DNA of 43,979 nt, taken from Candidatus Rhodoferax bjergmarkensis. GTDB taxonomy: Bacteria > Pseudomonadota > Gammaproteobacteria > Burkholderiales > Burkholderiaceae_C. The notes under the pieces are model-generated. The model ran no database searches. It saw nothing but the letters and a program-made list of their open reading frames with translations, and was not told where the DNA came from. Both the position numbers and the translations under genes were made by a program. Of this stretch, positions 11,451 through 21,267 are shown piece by piece (within the stretch, counting starts at the first letter, position 1; each line of letters opens with the position of its first letter). The stretch spans positions 1 through 43,979 of the forward strand of contig JADJFX010000026.1 of assembly GCA_016708345.1 (NCBI GenBank), given 5' to 3'.

Positions 11451-13388
11451 ATGTCAGAACCCATGATTGAATCGCCAATTCACGTTGCAGCACCAGAGGT
11501 TGACCACATTGATGCCCTGGTGTCAGGCACCCGACTGGGAGAATTCGAAATCTTGGGGCTGTTGGGTGTTGGCGGTTTCGGCATGGTCTACCGGGCCTAT
11601 GACCATTCACTGCACCGGGATGTGGCCATCAAAGAGTACTTGCCCACCTCGTTAGCCAGGCGTGCTGACGAGGTACCGAACATTAGCATTCGAACCTCGG
11701 CTGATCATCCGACTTTCCAAGTGGGGCTGGCGTCTTTTGTCGCAGAGGCCCGCATGCTAGCCAAGTTTGAACACCCCTCACTGGTGCGGGTTTTCAGATT
11801 CTGGGAAGCCAATGGCACGGCCTACATGGTGATGCCCCTGTACCGCGGCATGACCCTCAAACAGGCCAGAACCCGAATGCAAACGCCACCCAGTGAGGCT
11901 TGGCTGCGCAAGGTATTGTGGTCAGTATTGGGCGCACTCAAAGTCTTGCACCGAGGCCATGCGCTGCACCGCGATGTATCGCCTGACAATATTTTTCTGC
12001 AAGATATCGGGCCGCCCGTGCTGCTTGACTTGGGCGCTGCGCGCGTTGCCATCAATGACAACTCAAAGGAGCACACGGCCATATTGAAGGTGAATTTCGC
12101 ACCAATTGAACAATATGCTGACGTTCGTGGCATGCCGCAAGGCCCTTGGACGGACCTTTATTCACTGGCGGCCGTGGTGCACTGCATGCTTTGCAACGAA
12201 GCACCCACGCCCGCCACGATCCGGGCTGTCAACGACAGCTTGCTCTCTTTTGAAAGTATCGCGAAAACGGTTGAGACACAATTCGGACTCAGTTACTCTG
12301 AAAGCTTTGTGGCGGCTATTGACGCAGCCCTGAGCATTCGCCCAGAAGACCGACCGCAATCGGTTCAGCTGTTCGCACGGGCGCTTGGTCTGACAACGCC
12401 CAACGGCATGTCATCGTTTGACTGGCGTGGTGAGTTGGGCCCGGCCTGCCTGCCAACCGGCGAGCTGCTTGGCTCGTCGACCGGTCACGCAAGTCAAGGT
12501 TCTTTGCCGTCAAGCTCCGGCAATGACTACCTGCCAACCCAACTCATCAAACCCGCGCCGGAAAACGACAACGATTTCGATGAAAGAGACGATCCATCCA
12601 CCGTCATTGAGCCGTGGGAGCCGCTGGAGCCACCCGATCTACCCGAGCCACAACCAGTCAAACTCAGCGTTGAACAAAAAAAAATGCGTGAGCGAGCGGC
12701 AGGTGTTCGGCAGGCGGAAAACGACCGAATACTTTTGTCTGCTGAGGCGGCTGCCTTGGCGCAACCCTTGGTTGCTTCGGCTGCGGAGAATCGTCGATCC
12801 AACATCGCTTGGTTGATCGTTTTCTTGGTAGTGGCACTTGGATTTGCTGTAACTTGGAGTTGGCGCAGCACTTCTGGCAAGTCAGTCGCAGCAGTGCCGA
12901 CAGTTGTTGCACCAGTGCTCAACCCGGTCCTTGACACACCCTCTGCTGCATCGACCCCGGTGGTCAGCGGGTCTGTCACCCAAACAGCACCCGCACCGAC
13001 TCCCATCCCGTCACCCGTGATTAAACCAGCTAAGTCACCACCGACATCCGCCTTGCCAGTGCCCAAATCGGCGACAAAAGCAAGCACACAAACCGGAACC
13101 AAGCGAAATGTCGCATCTGCGCCGAAAGTGAAAATACCTGAGGTCGTGCAGTCTAGTGTGGCAGCAACGCCAGCACCTGCACCTGTCGCACCCGAGCCTG
13201 CGGTCGCAGCGGCACCAAAACCGGTGGAACCCTTGATGACTGCAGAAAAACTCTGCGCTGACAAAGGGCTCTGGACCCGGCCCATGTGCATCTTCAAGGC
13301 CTGTCAGCGGCCAGAGCTGGTCAACACGCCGACCTGCATTGAAAACGAACAACGCCTCAAGCGCAATACGCAAAACACCCCCAGGTAG
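11451..13388 (+). CDS. Membrane-anchored serine/threonine protein kinase
   Basis: About 645 residues. The N-terminal cytoplasmic kinase domain has the glycine loop LLGVGGFGMVYRA, ATP-anchoring Lys61 (VAIKEYLP), catalytic loop HRDVSPDNIFL, DLG in place of DFG (LLDLGAARV) and PIEQY in the activation region. A low-complexity acidic/Pro-rich linker, one transmembrane segment (IAWLIVFLVVALGFAVTW) and a long periplasmic Pro/Ala/Thr-rich stretch follow. A short Cys-containing tail (CADKGLWTRPMCIF..ACQ) ends the protein. Frame intact. ATG at 11451 is the best start (MSEPMIES), although a second ATG is at 11463 and no strong ribosome site is visible. It has no obvious partner gene next to it. Confidence 0.88.
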   Translation: MSEPMIESPIHVAAPEVDHIDALVSGTRLGEFEILGLLGVGGFGMVYRAYDHSLHRDVAIKEYLPTSLARRADEVPNISIRTSADHPTFQVGLASFVAEARMLAKFEHPSLVRVFRFWEANGTAYMVMPLYRGMTLKQARTRMQTPPSEAWLRKVLWSVLGALKVLHRGHALHRDVSPDNIFLQDIGPPVLLDLGAARVAINDNSKEHTAILKVNFAPIEQYADVRGMPQGPWTDLYSLAAVVHCMLCNEAPTPATIRAVNDSLLSFESIAKTVETQFGLSYSESFVAAIDAALSIRPEDRPQSVQLFARALGLTTPNGMSSFDWRGELGPACLPTGELLGSSTGHASQGSLPSSSGNDYLPTQLIKPAPENDNDFDERDDPSTVIEPWEPLEPPDLPEPQPVKLSVEQKKMRERAAGVRQAENDRILLSAEAAALAQPLVASAAENRRSNIAWLIVFLVVALGFAVTWSWRSTSGKSVAAVPTVVAPVLNPVLDTPSAASTPVVSGSVTQTAPAPTPIPSPVIKPAKSPPTSALPVPKSATKASTQTGTKRNVASAPKVKIPEVVQSSVAATPAPAPVAPEPAVAAAPKPVEPLMTAEKLCADKGLWTRPMCIFKACQRPELVNTPTCIENEQRLKRNTQNTPR

Positions 13389-13430
13389 CACAAGCAGGGG
13401 CTGACCGATTGGGCTAGTGTTTTGGGCGGA

Positions 13431-13919
13431 TCAGGCAGCCACCAAGGCAGCCTCAATATCCGCCGCCATACCTGCCGGCGTATCAGTCGGTGCATAACGC
13501 TTAAGAACCTGACCGTCCTTGGCAATTAAAAACTTGGTGAAATTCCATTTGATGGATTTGCTGCCCAGCAAGCCTGGTGCTTCTTTGGACAACCATTGAT
13601 ACAGCGGATGCGCCTGCTTGCCGTTGACATCAATTTTGGCCATCATGGGAAAGGTCACCCCGTAATTGAGCTGGCAGAACTCCGAGATTTCTTCATTGCT
13701 GCCCGAATCTTGCGATGCAAATTGATTGCACGGAAAACCCAGTACCACCAGCCCTTTGTTGCCAAATTGCTGATGCAAGGTCTCTAACCCGGCAAACTGT
13801 GGGGTAAAACCGCAGGCGCTGGCAGTATTGACAATCAGCATGACTTTTCCTTTGTACTGGCTCAAAGGGACGGACTTGCCGTTGATCTGCAAGGCTTCGA
13901 AATCGTAAACAGTACTCAT
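13431..13919 (-). CDS. Glutathione peroxidase (Cys type)
   Basis: A 162-residue thioredoxin-fold peroxidase that reduces peroxides using glutathione or thioredoxin. The peroxidatic cysteine is Cys36 in NTASACGFTPQ. The second signature GFPCNQFASQ and the catalytic Trp/Asn segment KWNFTKFLI are present. Length matches the bacterial BtuE/Gpx family, and there is no signal peptide. It faces the kinase gene convergently with a 42-base gap. Frame intact. Confidence 0.94.
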   Translation of the reverse strand: MSTVYDFEALQINGKSVPLSQYKGKVMLIVNTASACGFTPQFAGLETLHQQFGNKGLVVLGFPCNQFASQDSGSNEEISEFCQLNYGVTFPMMAKIDVNGKQAHPLYQWLSKEAPGLLGSKSIKWNFTKFLIAKDGQVLKRYAPTDTPAGMAADIEAALVAA

Positions 13920-14062
13920 GCGTTATTCCAGTCAAAAATGGGGTTCTCCGGCGCATCGTTGCCGATGAAAAACGGGTTTATCATAAGCCGCGAAGCAAAC
14001 ACTTGCATTCGTGAGCCTTTAATAATCGACAACTGAAATTAATCACGATAAGGGCACCCCGC

Positions 14063-15292
14063 ATGCAGTTGCACCTTGCAAGGTTTGCACTTTGGCTTCG
14101 CACCGCCGCCCGCCAAAATAGCGACGTTCAGGCCGAGGCGACTACCGAGACACTGCGGCGCTTTCGAATCTTGGCTACTTTCGTGGTGCCGGTCAATTTG
14201 ATCTACGTTGCTGAATTCTGGTTTCACTCCAGTGGCCAAGAGTCGGCCCGGCACGCGAATTGGGCCAATGCCATAGGCTGGATTCATGCCGTCATGTGCG
14301 TGTCCATGGTCATTCTTGGTCTGGCAATTCATCGGCTCTACCCGCGTCTTGAACACAACAAAATTTTCGCTCTGTCCCTGCAAATTCTGTTTTGCACAAG
14401 TTGTTTGATGTTTGGCGTCGCCTTGTCAGTGGCTGACCAAATGGTCTCAAGCAATACGACCAACTTTGCGATGATCAGCTTGATTGTCGCCATGATGTCC
14501 CTGATGCGGCCCGTGATGGTCATCTCTGTCTTTTTCGCCACTTACTTGATTTTTTTCAACGCCCTGGCGATCACCCAGCCCGATCTCAATTTGGTGGCCA
14601 TGGCGCGCAGCCACAGCGCGAGCGCCACCCTGATGAGCATCATTGCATCCATTGTGGTGTGGCGTCAGTACGTGGCATCTGTGCTGCTCAGACGGGAGAT
14701 TACCCAAGCCAATGAGACCATGGCCGATCAGCAAGCCGAATTGGCTTTTATGGCCACCCGCGACTCCTTGACCGGCCTGTACTTGCGCCGGGAGTTCATC
14801 CGTTTGGCCAAAATCGAACTGGCCCGCGCCACCCGCTTTCCAACCGATACCGGCATCCTGATGGTTGACCTGGATTTTTTCAAGCGGATCAACGACACCC
14901 TGGGGCACCCGGCTGGAGATGCTGTTTTGCAACAGGTCGGCGCTTTGCTGACCAACGGTGTGCGCAGCACGGACATCGTGGCACGCATGGGGGGCGAGGA
15001 ATTCATTGTGTTGCTGCCCAATACCTCGCGCGATGGTAGTTTGGCCGTGGCTGAAAAACTTCGCGCGCTGGTGCGGGAACGCCCACTTGAAATTGACGGC
15101 AAACTGATTCCCGTCACTGCCAGCCTGGGTGTCAGCGGATTCTCGCGAACACAGCAAGGGGCCATTGAAAGTCTGTATGCCGCCGCCGATCACGCCCTGT
15201 ATACCGCCAAGCAGCGTGGTCGCGACCGTGTGGAATTCGCCGAGCCGCAAGCCATTGCAGCACCTTCGGAATTTGTCGGTCAGCAAAGTTAA
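14063..15292 (+). CDS. Membrane diguanylate cyclase (GGDEF domain)
   Basis: A 409-residue protein. The N-terminal about 200 residues hold roughly six hydrophobic segments (for example HAVMCVSMVILGLAIH and PVMVISVFFATYLIFF) that form an uncharacterised membrane sensor. After a short linker comes a GGDEF domain with RDSLTGLYLRREF, DLDFFKRINDTLGHPAGD and the active-site loop GGEEF in ARMGGEEFIVLLP. It is expected to make cyclic di-GMP from two GTP. I do not see an RxxD inhibitory site directly before GGEEF. Start ATG at 14063. Its stop overlaps the stop of the facing EamA gene in the palindrome TTAA. Confidence 0.92.
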   Translation: MQLHLARFALWLRTAARQNSDVQAEATTETLRRFRILATFVVPVNLIYVAEFWFHSSGQESARHANWANAIGWIHAVMCVSMVILGLAIHRLYPRLEHNKIFALSLQILFCTSCLMFGVALSVADQMVSSNTTNFAMISLIVAMMSLMRPVMVISVFFATYLIFFNALAITQPDLNLVAMARSHSASATLMSIIASIVVWRQYVASVLLRREITQANETMADQQAELAFMATRDSLTGLYLRREFIRLAKIELARATRFPTDTGILMVDLDFFKRINDTLGHPAGDAVLQQVGALLTNGVRSTDIVARMGGEEFIVLLPNTSRDGSLAVAEKLRALVRERPLEIDGKLIPVTASLGVSGFSRTQQGAIESLYAAADHALYTAKQRGRDRVEFAEPQAIAAPSEFVGQQS

Positions 15293-16167
15293 ACCGATTT
15301 TCTGAACGACACCACAGACAACACCGAAGCCAGCACAATCAAACCACCCCCCAAGAGCGTTCGGGTGGTCAGCTCAGCGGTGCCCAGCACCACCGATGAC
15401 ACGCTGGCAAAAACCACCTCTGACAGCATGATGAGCGAGGTCACACTGGCACTCAGGTGTGCTGCCCCGTATTGCAGGGAAAAATTGCCAAGCAAAAACG
15501 CAGCACTGAGGCACAGTACCAGGGTAACCCACGCAACATCGGGCGATGGCAGGGCTTGCACCACCCCCGCAGTCATGCCCAAAAGCGCAGCGCCGATGGA
15601 CATCACCGCGCCACCACCAAACATGGCCATCATGCGCGTCGCATCGGGTGTCTGGTTCAACTTGCGCAGCAAGATCGTGGTCAAGGCAAAGCAAAATCCC
15701 CCCATGAGCGCCAGGCCATCAGCCAAACTCTGTGGCACCGGCCAGGGGGTGCCCGGTGTTTTCAGCACAATCACGACACCGCCCAAAGCCAGCACCAAAC
15801 GCATGACAGAACCGATATCGGGTTTTTCACCCAGCATGGGCCAGGCCAGCAGGACAACCCAGGCAGGCATCAAATAAAACAACAGCACGACGCGCACCAC
15901 ATCACCCACCGTGACGGCCCAGTTAAACCCCACATTGGTCAGCCCCGCTACCAGCACCAGAAGCCACAAAAGCGGGTGGTGCCCAAACCCGCGCCAAGCA
16001 CCGGCCCGCAGCACAGTCAAGCACAAGAGTGCAATGGTGTGGATGATGGCGGTGGCCCACAAGGGGTGCAGACCATGCACCTGCAGCAGGCGAAAGGGCC
16101 ACCATGAAACACCCCAGACAAAGGCATTCACGACCAATGCAGCTGCCGCCAGCAGCTTGGTCGGCAT
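15289..16167 (-). CDS. EamA/DMT-family transporter
   Basis: A 292-residue, very hydrophobic protein with about ten predicted transmembrane helices arranged as two EamA repeats (NAFVWGVSWWPFRLLQ in the first; SLIMLSEVVFASVSSV in the second). Drug/metabolite transporters of this type export small metabolites; the substrate cannot be told. Its ATG shares bases with the lplT stop (TGATG), implying translational coupling with lplT. Frame intact. Confidence 0.9.
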   Translation of the reverse strand: MPTKLLAAAALVVNAFVWGVSWWPFRLLQVHGLHPLWATAIIHTIALLCLTVLRAGAWRGFGHHPLLWLLVLVAGLTNVGFNWAVTVGDVVRVVLLFYLMPAWVVLLAWPMLGEKPDIGSVMRLVLALGGVVIVLKTPGTPWPVPQSLADGLALMGGFCFALTTILLRKLNQTPDATRMMAMFGGGAVMSIGAALLGMTAGVVQALPSPDVAWVTLVLCLSAAFLLGNFSLQYGAAHLSASVTSLIMLSEVVFASVSSVVLGTAELTTRTLLGGGLIVLASVLSVVSFRKSV

Positions 16168-17525
16168 CAGTCGCGACGCTGCCGTGAGCCAATAGTATCG
16201 GCCGCGCGGCGGTAGGGGTGGGGTTGATCGCCAACAAATTCAGAGCCATGACGTTTGTCATTGCGGGCAATGCTGAGCAGGTGCTCCACTTCAGGACCAA
16301 ACTGAACGCAATTACGCGCGTGCCAGCGCTTGATGAGCGTCATGAACCCGGCAATGACCAACCCAAACGCGGTGATGGCGCCAAAGGTGGGCAAGCCCAA
16401 ACCGGTGGAAAGGCTGTACCCGGCACCCAACATCAAAATGGCGGCTTGCTCATTGAAGTTTTGCACGGCAATCGATCGCCCGGCACCCATCAGGTTGTGC
16501 CCTCGATGCTGCAGCAGGGCATTCATGGGCACTACCAGAAAACCACCCAAGGCACCGAGCATGATCAGGAAGGGCGCGGCCACCCATACATTGTTAATAA
16601 AAATAAGCAAAATGATCAGCAAGCCCATGCCGATGCCCAAAGTAATCACGCGCGGGCCATCTTCAAGGCGCATGCGCATGGAGGCCACCACAGCCCCAAT
16701 GGCCATGCCAATGGCCACCACACCTTGCAGCGCCGAGGCCTGCGTCACGCTGTAGCCCAGCGCTGCTGCTGCCCAGGCCAGCACGATAAACCGCAAATTT
16801 CCGGCCACCCCCCATATCAGGGTGGTGGCAGCCAGCGATATCTGCCCCAGTTTGTCGCGCCACAAACGCGCATTGCAGGTCCAAAAATCTGGCAACAGGT
16901 CGAAGATCTGCCGGGGCATCGGGCACAACACCGCATCAGTGCGTGGAATATGGGTGTTAAACCAGGCCGCCAGCAAGTACACAAAAATCAGCACACTGAT
17001 GGCAGCTTCCGGTGGTGTGTCCACACTGGTGCCGATCAAGGGAAGATCAAATGACAACAACATCGGTGCCAGCATCGGCCCCACCAGTTGCCCCCCCAGC
17101 AATACGCCCAGAATAATGGAGGCGATGGTCAGCCCCTCAATCCAGCCATTGGCCTTGACCAATTGCTGAGCGGGCAGCAACTCCGTCAATATGCCGTATT
17201 TGGCCGGGGAATACGCCGCTGCGCCCAGCCCCACAATGGCATAGGCCAGCAAAGGGTGTGTGCCAAACAGCATCATCAAGCAACCAATGACCTTGATGAA
17301 GTTGCTGATGAGCATGACCTGGCCCTTGGGCCTTGAATCCGCAAAGGCCCCGACAAAGGGTGCCAGAATCACGTAAAACAAGGCGAACATGGGCACCAAA
17401 GCAGCCTGTTGCCACTCCGGGGCTTTGCTGCTTCGCAGCAATTGGACCGCTGCCACAAACAGTGCGTTGTCGGCCAGCGAGCTGAAAAACTGCGCGAGCA
17501 TGATGGTGAAAAAACTGCGTTTCAT
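16167..17525 (-). CDS. lplT: Lysophospholipid transporter LplT (MFS)
   Basis: A 452-residue major facilitator protein. It begins MKRSFFTIMLAQFFSSLADN, typical of LplT, and has about twelve hydrophobic segments and the family segment YSPAKYGILTELLPA. LplT flips lysophospholipids across the inner membrane for re-acylation. The Aas acyltransferase found next to it in enterobacteria is not seen here. The gene diverges from alr, an arrangement I know from Comamonadaceae genomes. Frame intact. Confidence 0.93.
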   Translation of the reverse strand: MKRSFFTIMLAQFFSSLADNALFVAAVQLLRSSKAPEWQQAALVPMFALFYVILAPFVGAFADSRPKGQVMLISNFIKVIGCLMMLFGTHPLLAYAIVGLGAAAYSPAKYGILTELLPAQQLVKANGWIEGLTIASIILGVLLGGQLVGPMLAPMLLSFDLPLIGTSVDTPPEAAISVLIFVYLLAAWFNTHIPRTDAVLCPMPRQIFDLLPDFWTCNARLWRDKLGQISLAATTLIWGVAGNLRFIVLAWAAAALGYSVTQASALQGVVAIGMAIGAVVASMRMRLEDGPRVITLGIGMGLLIILLIFINNVWVAAPFLIMLGALGGFLVVPMNALLQHRGHNLMGAGRSIAVQNFNEQAAILMLGAGYSLSTGLGLPTFGAITAFGLVIAGFMTLIKRWHARNCVQFGPEVEHLLSIARNDKRHGSEFVGDQPHPYRRAADTIGSRQRRD

Positions 17526-17650
17526 TGTCTAGCGGCGCGCATCAGTGGGACCGACGCGGTATGTTTGTAATAGGATCTCCAGCGATCCCGCGTTATAGCA
17601 TGCCCCGGCAGTGTCAAAATCCGCAACTCCTTTATCACCACGTCAGCGCC

Positions 17651-18787
17651 ATGCCACGTCCCATCCACGCGACCGTTCACACCGCTGCGCTGCGCCACAA
17701 TCTGGCCCGTCTGAGTCAGGCGGCCCCCGATGCACGCGTCTGGGCGGTCGTCAAAGCCAACGCCTATGGTCACGGCATTGAACGTGTGTTTGAAGGTTTT
17801 CGGGCGGCTGATGGTTTTGGCCTGCTTGACCTGGACGAGGCGCAGCGTGTGCGCGACTTGGGGTGGCGTGGCCCGATTTTGCTGCTCGAAGGCGTATTCG
17901 AATTGCGCGACCTGGAGTTGTGTTCACGCCTGGGGCTGTGGCATACCGTGCACTGCGACGAACAAATTGACATGCTCGCCACCCACAAGACCAATGTGCC
18001 GCACCGCGTCTTTCTCAAAATGAACTCCGGCATGAACCGTCTCGGCTTTCCCCCGCAGCAGTACCGCGCCGCTTGGACACGTTTGAACGCACTGCCTCAA
18101 GTGGATGAAATTTCCTTGATGACCCATTTCAGCGACGCCGACGGCCCCGTTGGCGTGGCCGTCCAAATGGCGGTGTTTGACACCACAACCCGTGATCTGC
18201 CGGGCGAGCGAACCTTGAGCAACAGCGCGGCCATGCTGCGTCACACCACGCCGTTTCACAGCGCCAGCGGGCACCGTGAAACCCACGTGGCATCCGACTG
18301 GGTTCGCGCGGGCATTGCTTTGTACGGCAGTGCGCCAGACTTCCCGCAGCACTCGGCACAACAATGGAACCTGGAGCCCGGCATGACGTTGACTGCAAAA
18401 ATAATAGCAACCCAAGACCTTGCGACAGGTGCTACAGTTGGCTATGGCTCTGTATTTATCGCAAAAAAACCCATGCGGATCGGCGTCGTTTCGTGCGGCT
18501 ACGCTGACGGGTATCCGCGTGCTTGCGGCACTGGCACCCCGGTGCTGGTCCAGGGCATTCGAACCTGTCTGGTCGGAAGGGTCAGCATGGACATGATGAC
18601 TGTGGATCTCACGCCGCTGATTGACGCCGGTGTGGGTGCAGGGTTTGGCAGTGAAGTCACCCTGTGGGGTCGGGCAGCCAACGGTGTTGTGCTGGGCATT
18701 GACGAAGTGGCTCGCTGCGCCGGCACTGTAGGGTACGAGCTGATGTGCGCGCTGTCTGGTCGCGTGCCTGTGCTGGAGGCTGACTGA
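17651..18787 (+). CDS. alr: Alanine racemase
   Basis: A 378-residue PLP enzyme converting L- to D-alanine for peptidoglycan. The PLP lysine is Lys35 in VVKANAYGHG. HFSDAD, the HVASDWVRAGIALYG region, and the C-terminal VGRVSMDMMTVDL with the second catalytic Tyr region (VGYGSVF) are present. ATG at 17651 (MPRPIHATVHTAALRHN) is chosen over the longer upstream frame because the protein then starts as family members do. Its stop overlaps the next start (TGATG). Frame intact. Confidence 0.95.
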   Translation: MPRPIHATVHTAALRHNLARLSQAAPDARVWAVVKANAYGHGIERVFEGFRAADGFGLLDLDEAQRVRDLGWRGPILLLEGVFELRDLELCSRLGLWHTVHCDEQIDMLATHKTNVPHRVFLKMNSGMNRLGFPPQQYRAAWTRLNALPQVDEISLMTHFSDADGPVGVAVQMAVFDTTTRDLPGERTLSNSAAMLRHTTPFHSASGHRETHVASDWVRAGIALYGSAPDFPQHSAQQWNLEPGMTLTAKIIATQDLATGATVGYGSVFIAKKPMRIGVVSCGYADGYPRACGTGTPVLVQGIRTCLVGRVSMDMMTVDLTPLIDAGVGAGFGSEVTLWGRAANGVVLGIDEVARCAGTVGYELMCALSGRVPVLEAD

Positions 18788-19973
18788 TGCAATACGTTCC
18801 GGTTCCCGTTGCCATGCTTGAAACCGGCAGGTCGCTGCCGGTGGACATGTGGAGTCCGGACGGCAGGCTGCTGCTGCGAAAAGGCCAGTCCATCGTATCC
18901 GAACAGCAAAAACGAATGCTGGAGGCGCACGAGGCCTGCATGACCCCGGTCGATGCGAACGCCTGGCAAAAAAGCTTTGAGCGGGTCATTCGCGCCATGC
19001 TCAGGGATGGCATCGACATTGAAACCATTGCCCACACCTGCATGCCAGAAGAAATTCTGGAGTCCGACTACATCGTGACCGCTGAAGTCAACGGTGGCTG
19101 GCTTGATTTGCAAATCATTCTGCAGGGCCTGCTGTACCAGGGTGAGGCTGCCATCAGCCCTCTGTCCCGCTTGCAGGGCATTCAGCAGAAAGCTTTGGAG
19201 CTGCTCAAGAGCAATCCGGATGAATGCCTTTTCATCCTGTTCCAGGCGCTGGCCGACCCATCACTGGGTTATTGTGCTACCCATGCCTTGTTGTGCGCCG
19301 TCGTCTGCGAACTGACCGCCGAAAAGCTGGGTGTGTCCGACATGGCCAGAAACACACTGTTCAACGCAGCACTGGTGATGAACATCGGCATGGCCAGGGA
19401 GCAGGACCGAATGGCCCGCCAAACGTCCATCATCAACGATGCCCAGCGCAAGTTGATCAAGGAGCACCCCCAAAAGAGCCAGTGCTCTGGCACCACGAAG
19501 CGGATGAAACCCACGGCCTGGCTGGCACCCTCGAATGCCGCCGCATTTTGCGGGTCGCTGACGGCTTTGTGGCCAAGATGGCCTCGCGCAAAACGAGGCT
19601 GGCCATGTCGCCCATGGGAGCCGTCAAGGCCATTTTTCTGGAGTCCACCCAAGGCTCGGCCTCGCCCGGAGCCGCCATGGCCACGGCACTCGGGTTCTAT
19701 CCGCCGGGCACTTACGTTCAATTGGTCAATGGCGAAAAAGCTGTGTCCGTCGCACGCGGGCGTCGTGCCAACAACCCGCATGTGGTGAGCATCATCAACC
19801 CCGGTGGCATGCCACTGAGCAAATACATCTACCGCGACACCACCGACCCCCACTTCGCCATTCGCTCACCCATCAATGCGGAAAAAGTCAAAGTCAAGGT
19901 CAGTCTTGAAAAAGCATTGAAGGCCCGCGCCGAACGTGGTGCGGACCCCGAACCAGCGCCATTCAAGGCCTGA
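18787..19973 (+). pseudogene. HD-GYP-like domain protein (frameshifted, shortened)
   Basis: The first 220 residues (MQYVPVPVAMLETGRSLPVD onwards) look like the N-terminus of HD-GYP-type cyclic di-GMP phosphodiesterases. They reach an HALLCAVVCE helix and the LIKEHPQKS segment. At about 19478-19490 the frame changes, and the next frame carries LWHHEADETHGLAG, matching the usual HHE..DGSGYP region in degenerate form. VADGFVAKMASRK and a C-terminal FLxVVNP-like area (VVSIINPGG) follow. The spacing between HP and HHE seems too short for the family, so a small deletion rather than a single-base slip is possible. The GYP motif is not conserved. It overlaps alr by the TGATG junction. Catalytic activity is doubtful. 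Confidence 0.6.
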
Positions 19974-20448
19974 CAGGATCCCAAGGCTCTTGGGCAAAGT
20001 AGGCTTCCATGCCGGGCTGGCGATGCGGATTGCCTGCGAGTCCCCAATGGCAGGTGAGGCGGGGGTAATTGTCAAGATCACTGCCGACCAGGCAAACCAT
20101 CTCTTGCGGGCGGCGTTCGTTCCACTTGAAAGCCAACACATAAGCTTCGCCAGGGTCCGCGCGTCGGATAACGCCAAACAGGCGGCTTCGCTTGCCACCA
20201 ATGTCACGGCTTAAGCGCAGTTGTGCGCCTACTCTGTCGATGCGCGCGGTTCCCGTGTAGGTCTGCGTACTGTCCGGATGGCGTCCGATCAACTGGTAAC
20301 GTCCCGGCACAAAACTCCATTGGTATGGTTCCTCTGACTCGCCGCCATAGACCTGCGTGAGCGAAGTCATGAGCAATGCCAGCGCGGCATGGCGCCATAG
20401 CCGGACAGTCGTCCTGAACCTCGCCAAGGAGGCTGAATCAAAGTTCAT
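19963..20448 (-). CDS. Secreted hypothetical protein
   Basis: About 161 residues starting MNFDSASLARFRTTVRLWRH. A hydrophobic signal-peptide core (AALALLMTSLTQVYGG) is followed by a small soluble domain containing WSFVPGRYQLIGRHP and RLFGVIRRADPGEAYVLAFKW. I do not recognise the family. Its 3' end overlaps the end of the facing HD-GYP-like gene by 11 bases. The start is chosen at 20448 because the upstream extension looks non-coding. Confidence 0.7.
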   Translation of the reverse strand: MNFDSASLARFRTTVRLWRHAALALLMTSLTQVYGGESEEPYQWSFVPGRYQLIGRHPDSTQTYTGTARIDRVGAQLRLSRDIGGKRSRLFGVIRRADPGEAYVLAFKWNERRPQEMVCLVGSDLDNYPRLTCHWGLAGNPHRQPGMEAYFAQEPWDPVRP

Positions 20449-20504
20449 CGCTGCCGCTTCTGCCAGGACAAAATTGGTACATACCCCAAGTGTAGATGGC
20501 GACA

Positions 20505-21125
20505 TTACAAACCACGCACCCGACGAACAAACTTGATGACTTCAAACCAGACCACGCTGACCAGCCCGAGAAGCATGGCTGTCAGCAGCTTGCCGGGTGC
20601 CAGAGGTTCAAAGAAAAACAAACCCGCCAAACCCGGCAGGCTACTCAGTGGTGGTGGCGTAGTCGATACGCAGGTGTTCACCCTGCCCACTGATCGGCCC
20701 TTGCGCATAGAGTTGCGCCACCGTCATGCGGTTTTCGGTCAGGGTGCCGGTCTTGTCCACGCACAGCACACTGGTCGCACCCAGCGTCTCGATGGCGGCA
20801 ATGCGCCGGGTCAGCACTTTTTCCTTCGACAAGCGCCAGGCACCCAAGGCAGGCAACACCGTGAGCACCACCGTGAACTCCTGCGGCAGCAGCGCCATGG
20901 GCAGCGCGATGCCCGCCAGCAAAGCGGCCAACCAGTCGCCGCGCATCAGACCAAACGCCAGCACCAGGAAGAGACTCGCGCCAAAGGCAATAAAGGCCAA
21001 CACCTTGACCAATTGGGCGGTTTGTTTTTTCAGCGGCGAACGCTCACTGCTCAAAGTCTCCAGCGCGGCACCGATGCGACCGATCTCACTGCGCGCGCCG
21101 GTGGCCGTCACCCGCGCCGTGCCAT
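20505..21125 (-). pseudogene. P-type cation-transporting ATPase remnant
   Basis: Two pieces of one gene remain. The 5' piece (21125 to 20641) carries the actuator-domain end, two membrane helices with ALPMALLPQEFTVVLTVLPA, and the phosphorylation motif VLCVDKTGTLTENRMTV. The 3' piece, in another frame and ending at 20505, is the C-terminal tail (FFEPLAPGKLLTAMLLGL). The nucleotide-binding domain and most of the C-terminal membrane helices between them are missing. The N-terminus is cut off at about 21125, where sequence like the local palindromic repeats begins. This is a true decayed gene rather than a sequencing slip. The original substrate (probably Ca2+ or a similar cation) cannot be fixed. 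Confidence 0.85.
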
Positions 21126-21267
21126 GGCTATCAAATTATGCGCTGCCAGTGCCCTTCGCACGATGCCAGCAACTGGCTGGCCGCATGATGCAAATGCTCA
21201 AACGCCGCAGCTGCGCCCAAACACATCCAAGTTGCCCAAGATGGTCAACTTTTCATTCATCATTTTG

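Noticed and set aside
18390..18460. Repeat-like AATAATAGCAA..GGTGCTAC stretch inside alr
   Set aside because: It codes for ordinary alanine racemase residues without extra length (VGYGSVF follows normally), so an inserted repeat is not supported.
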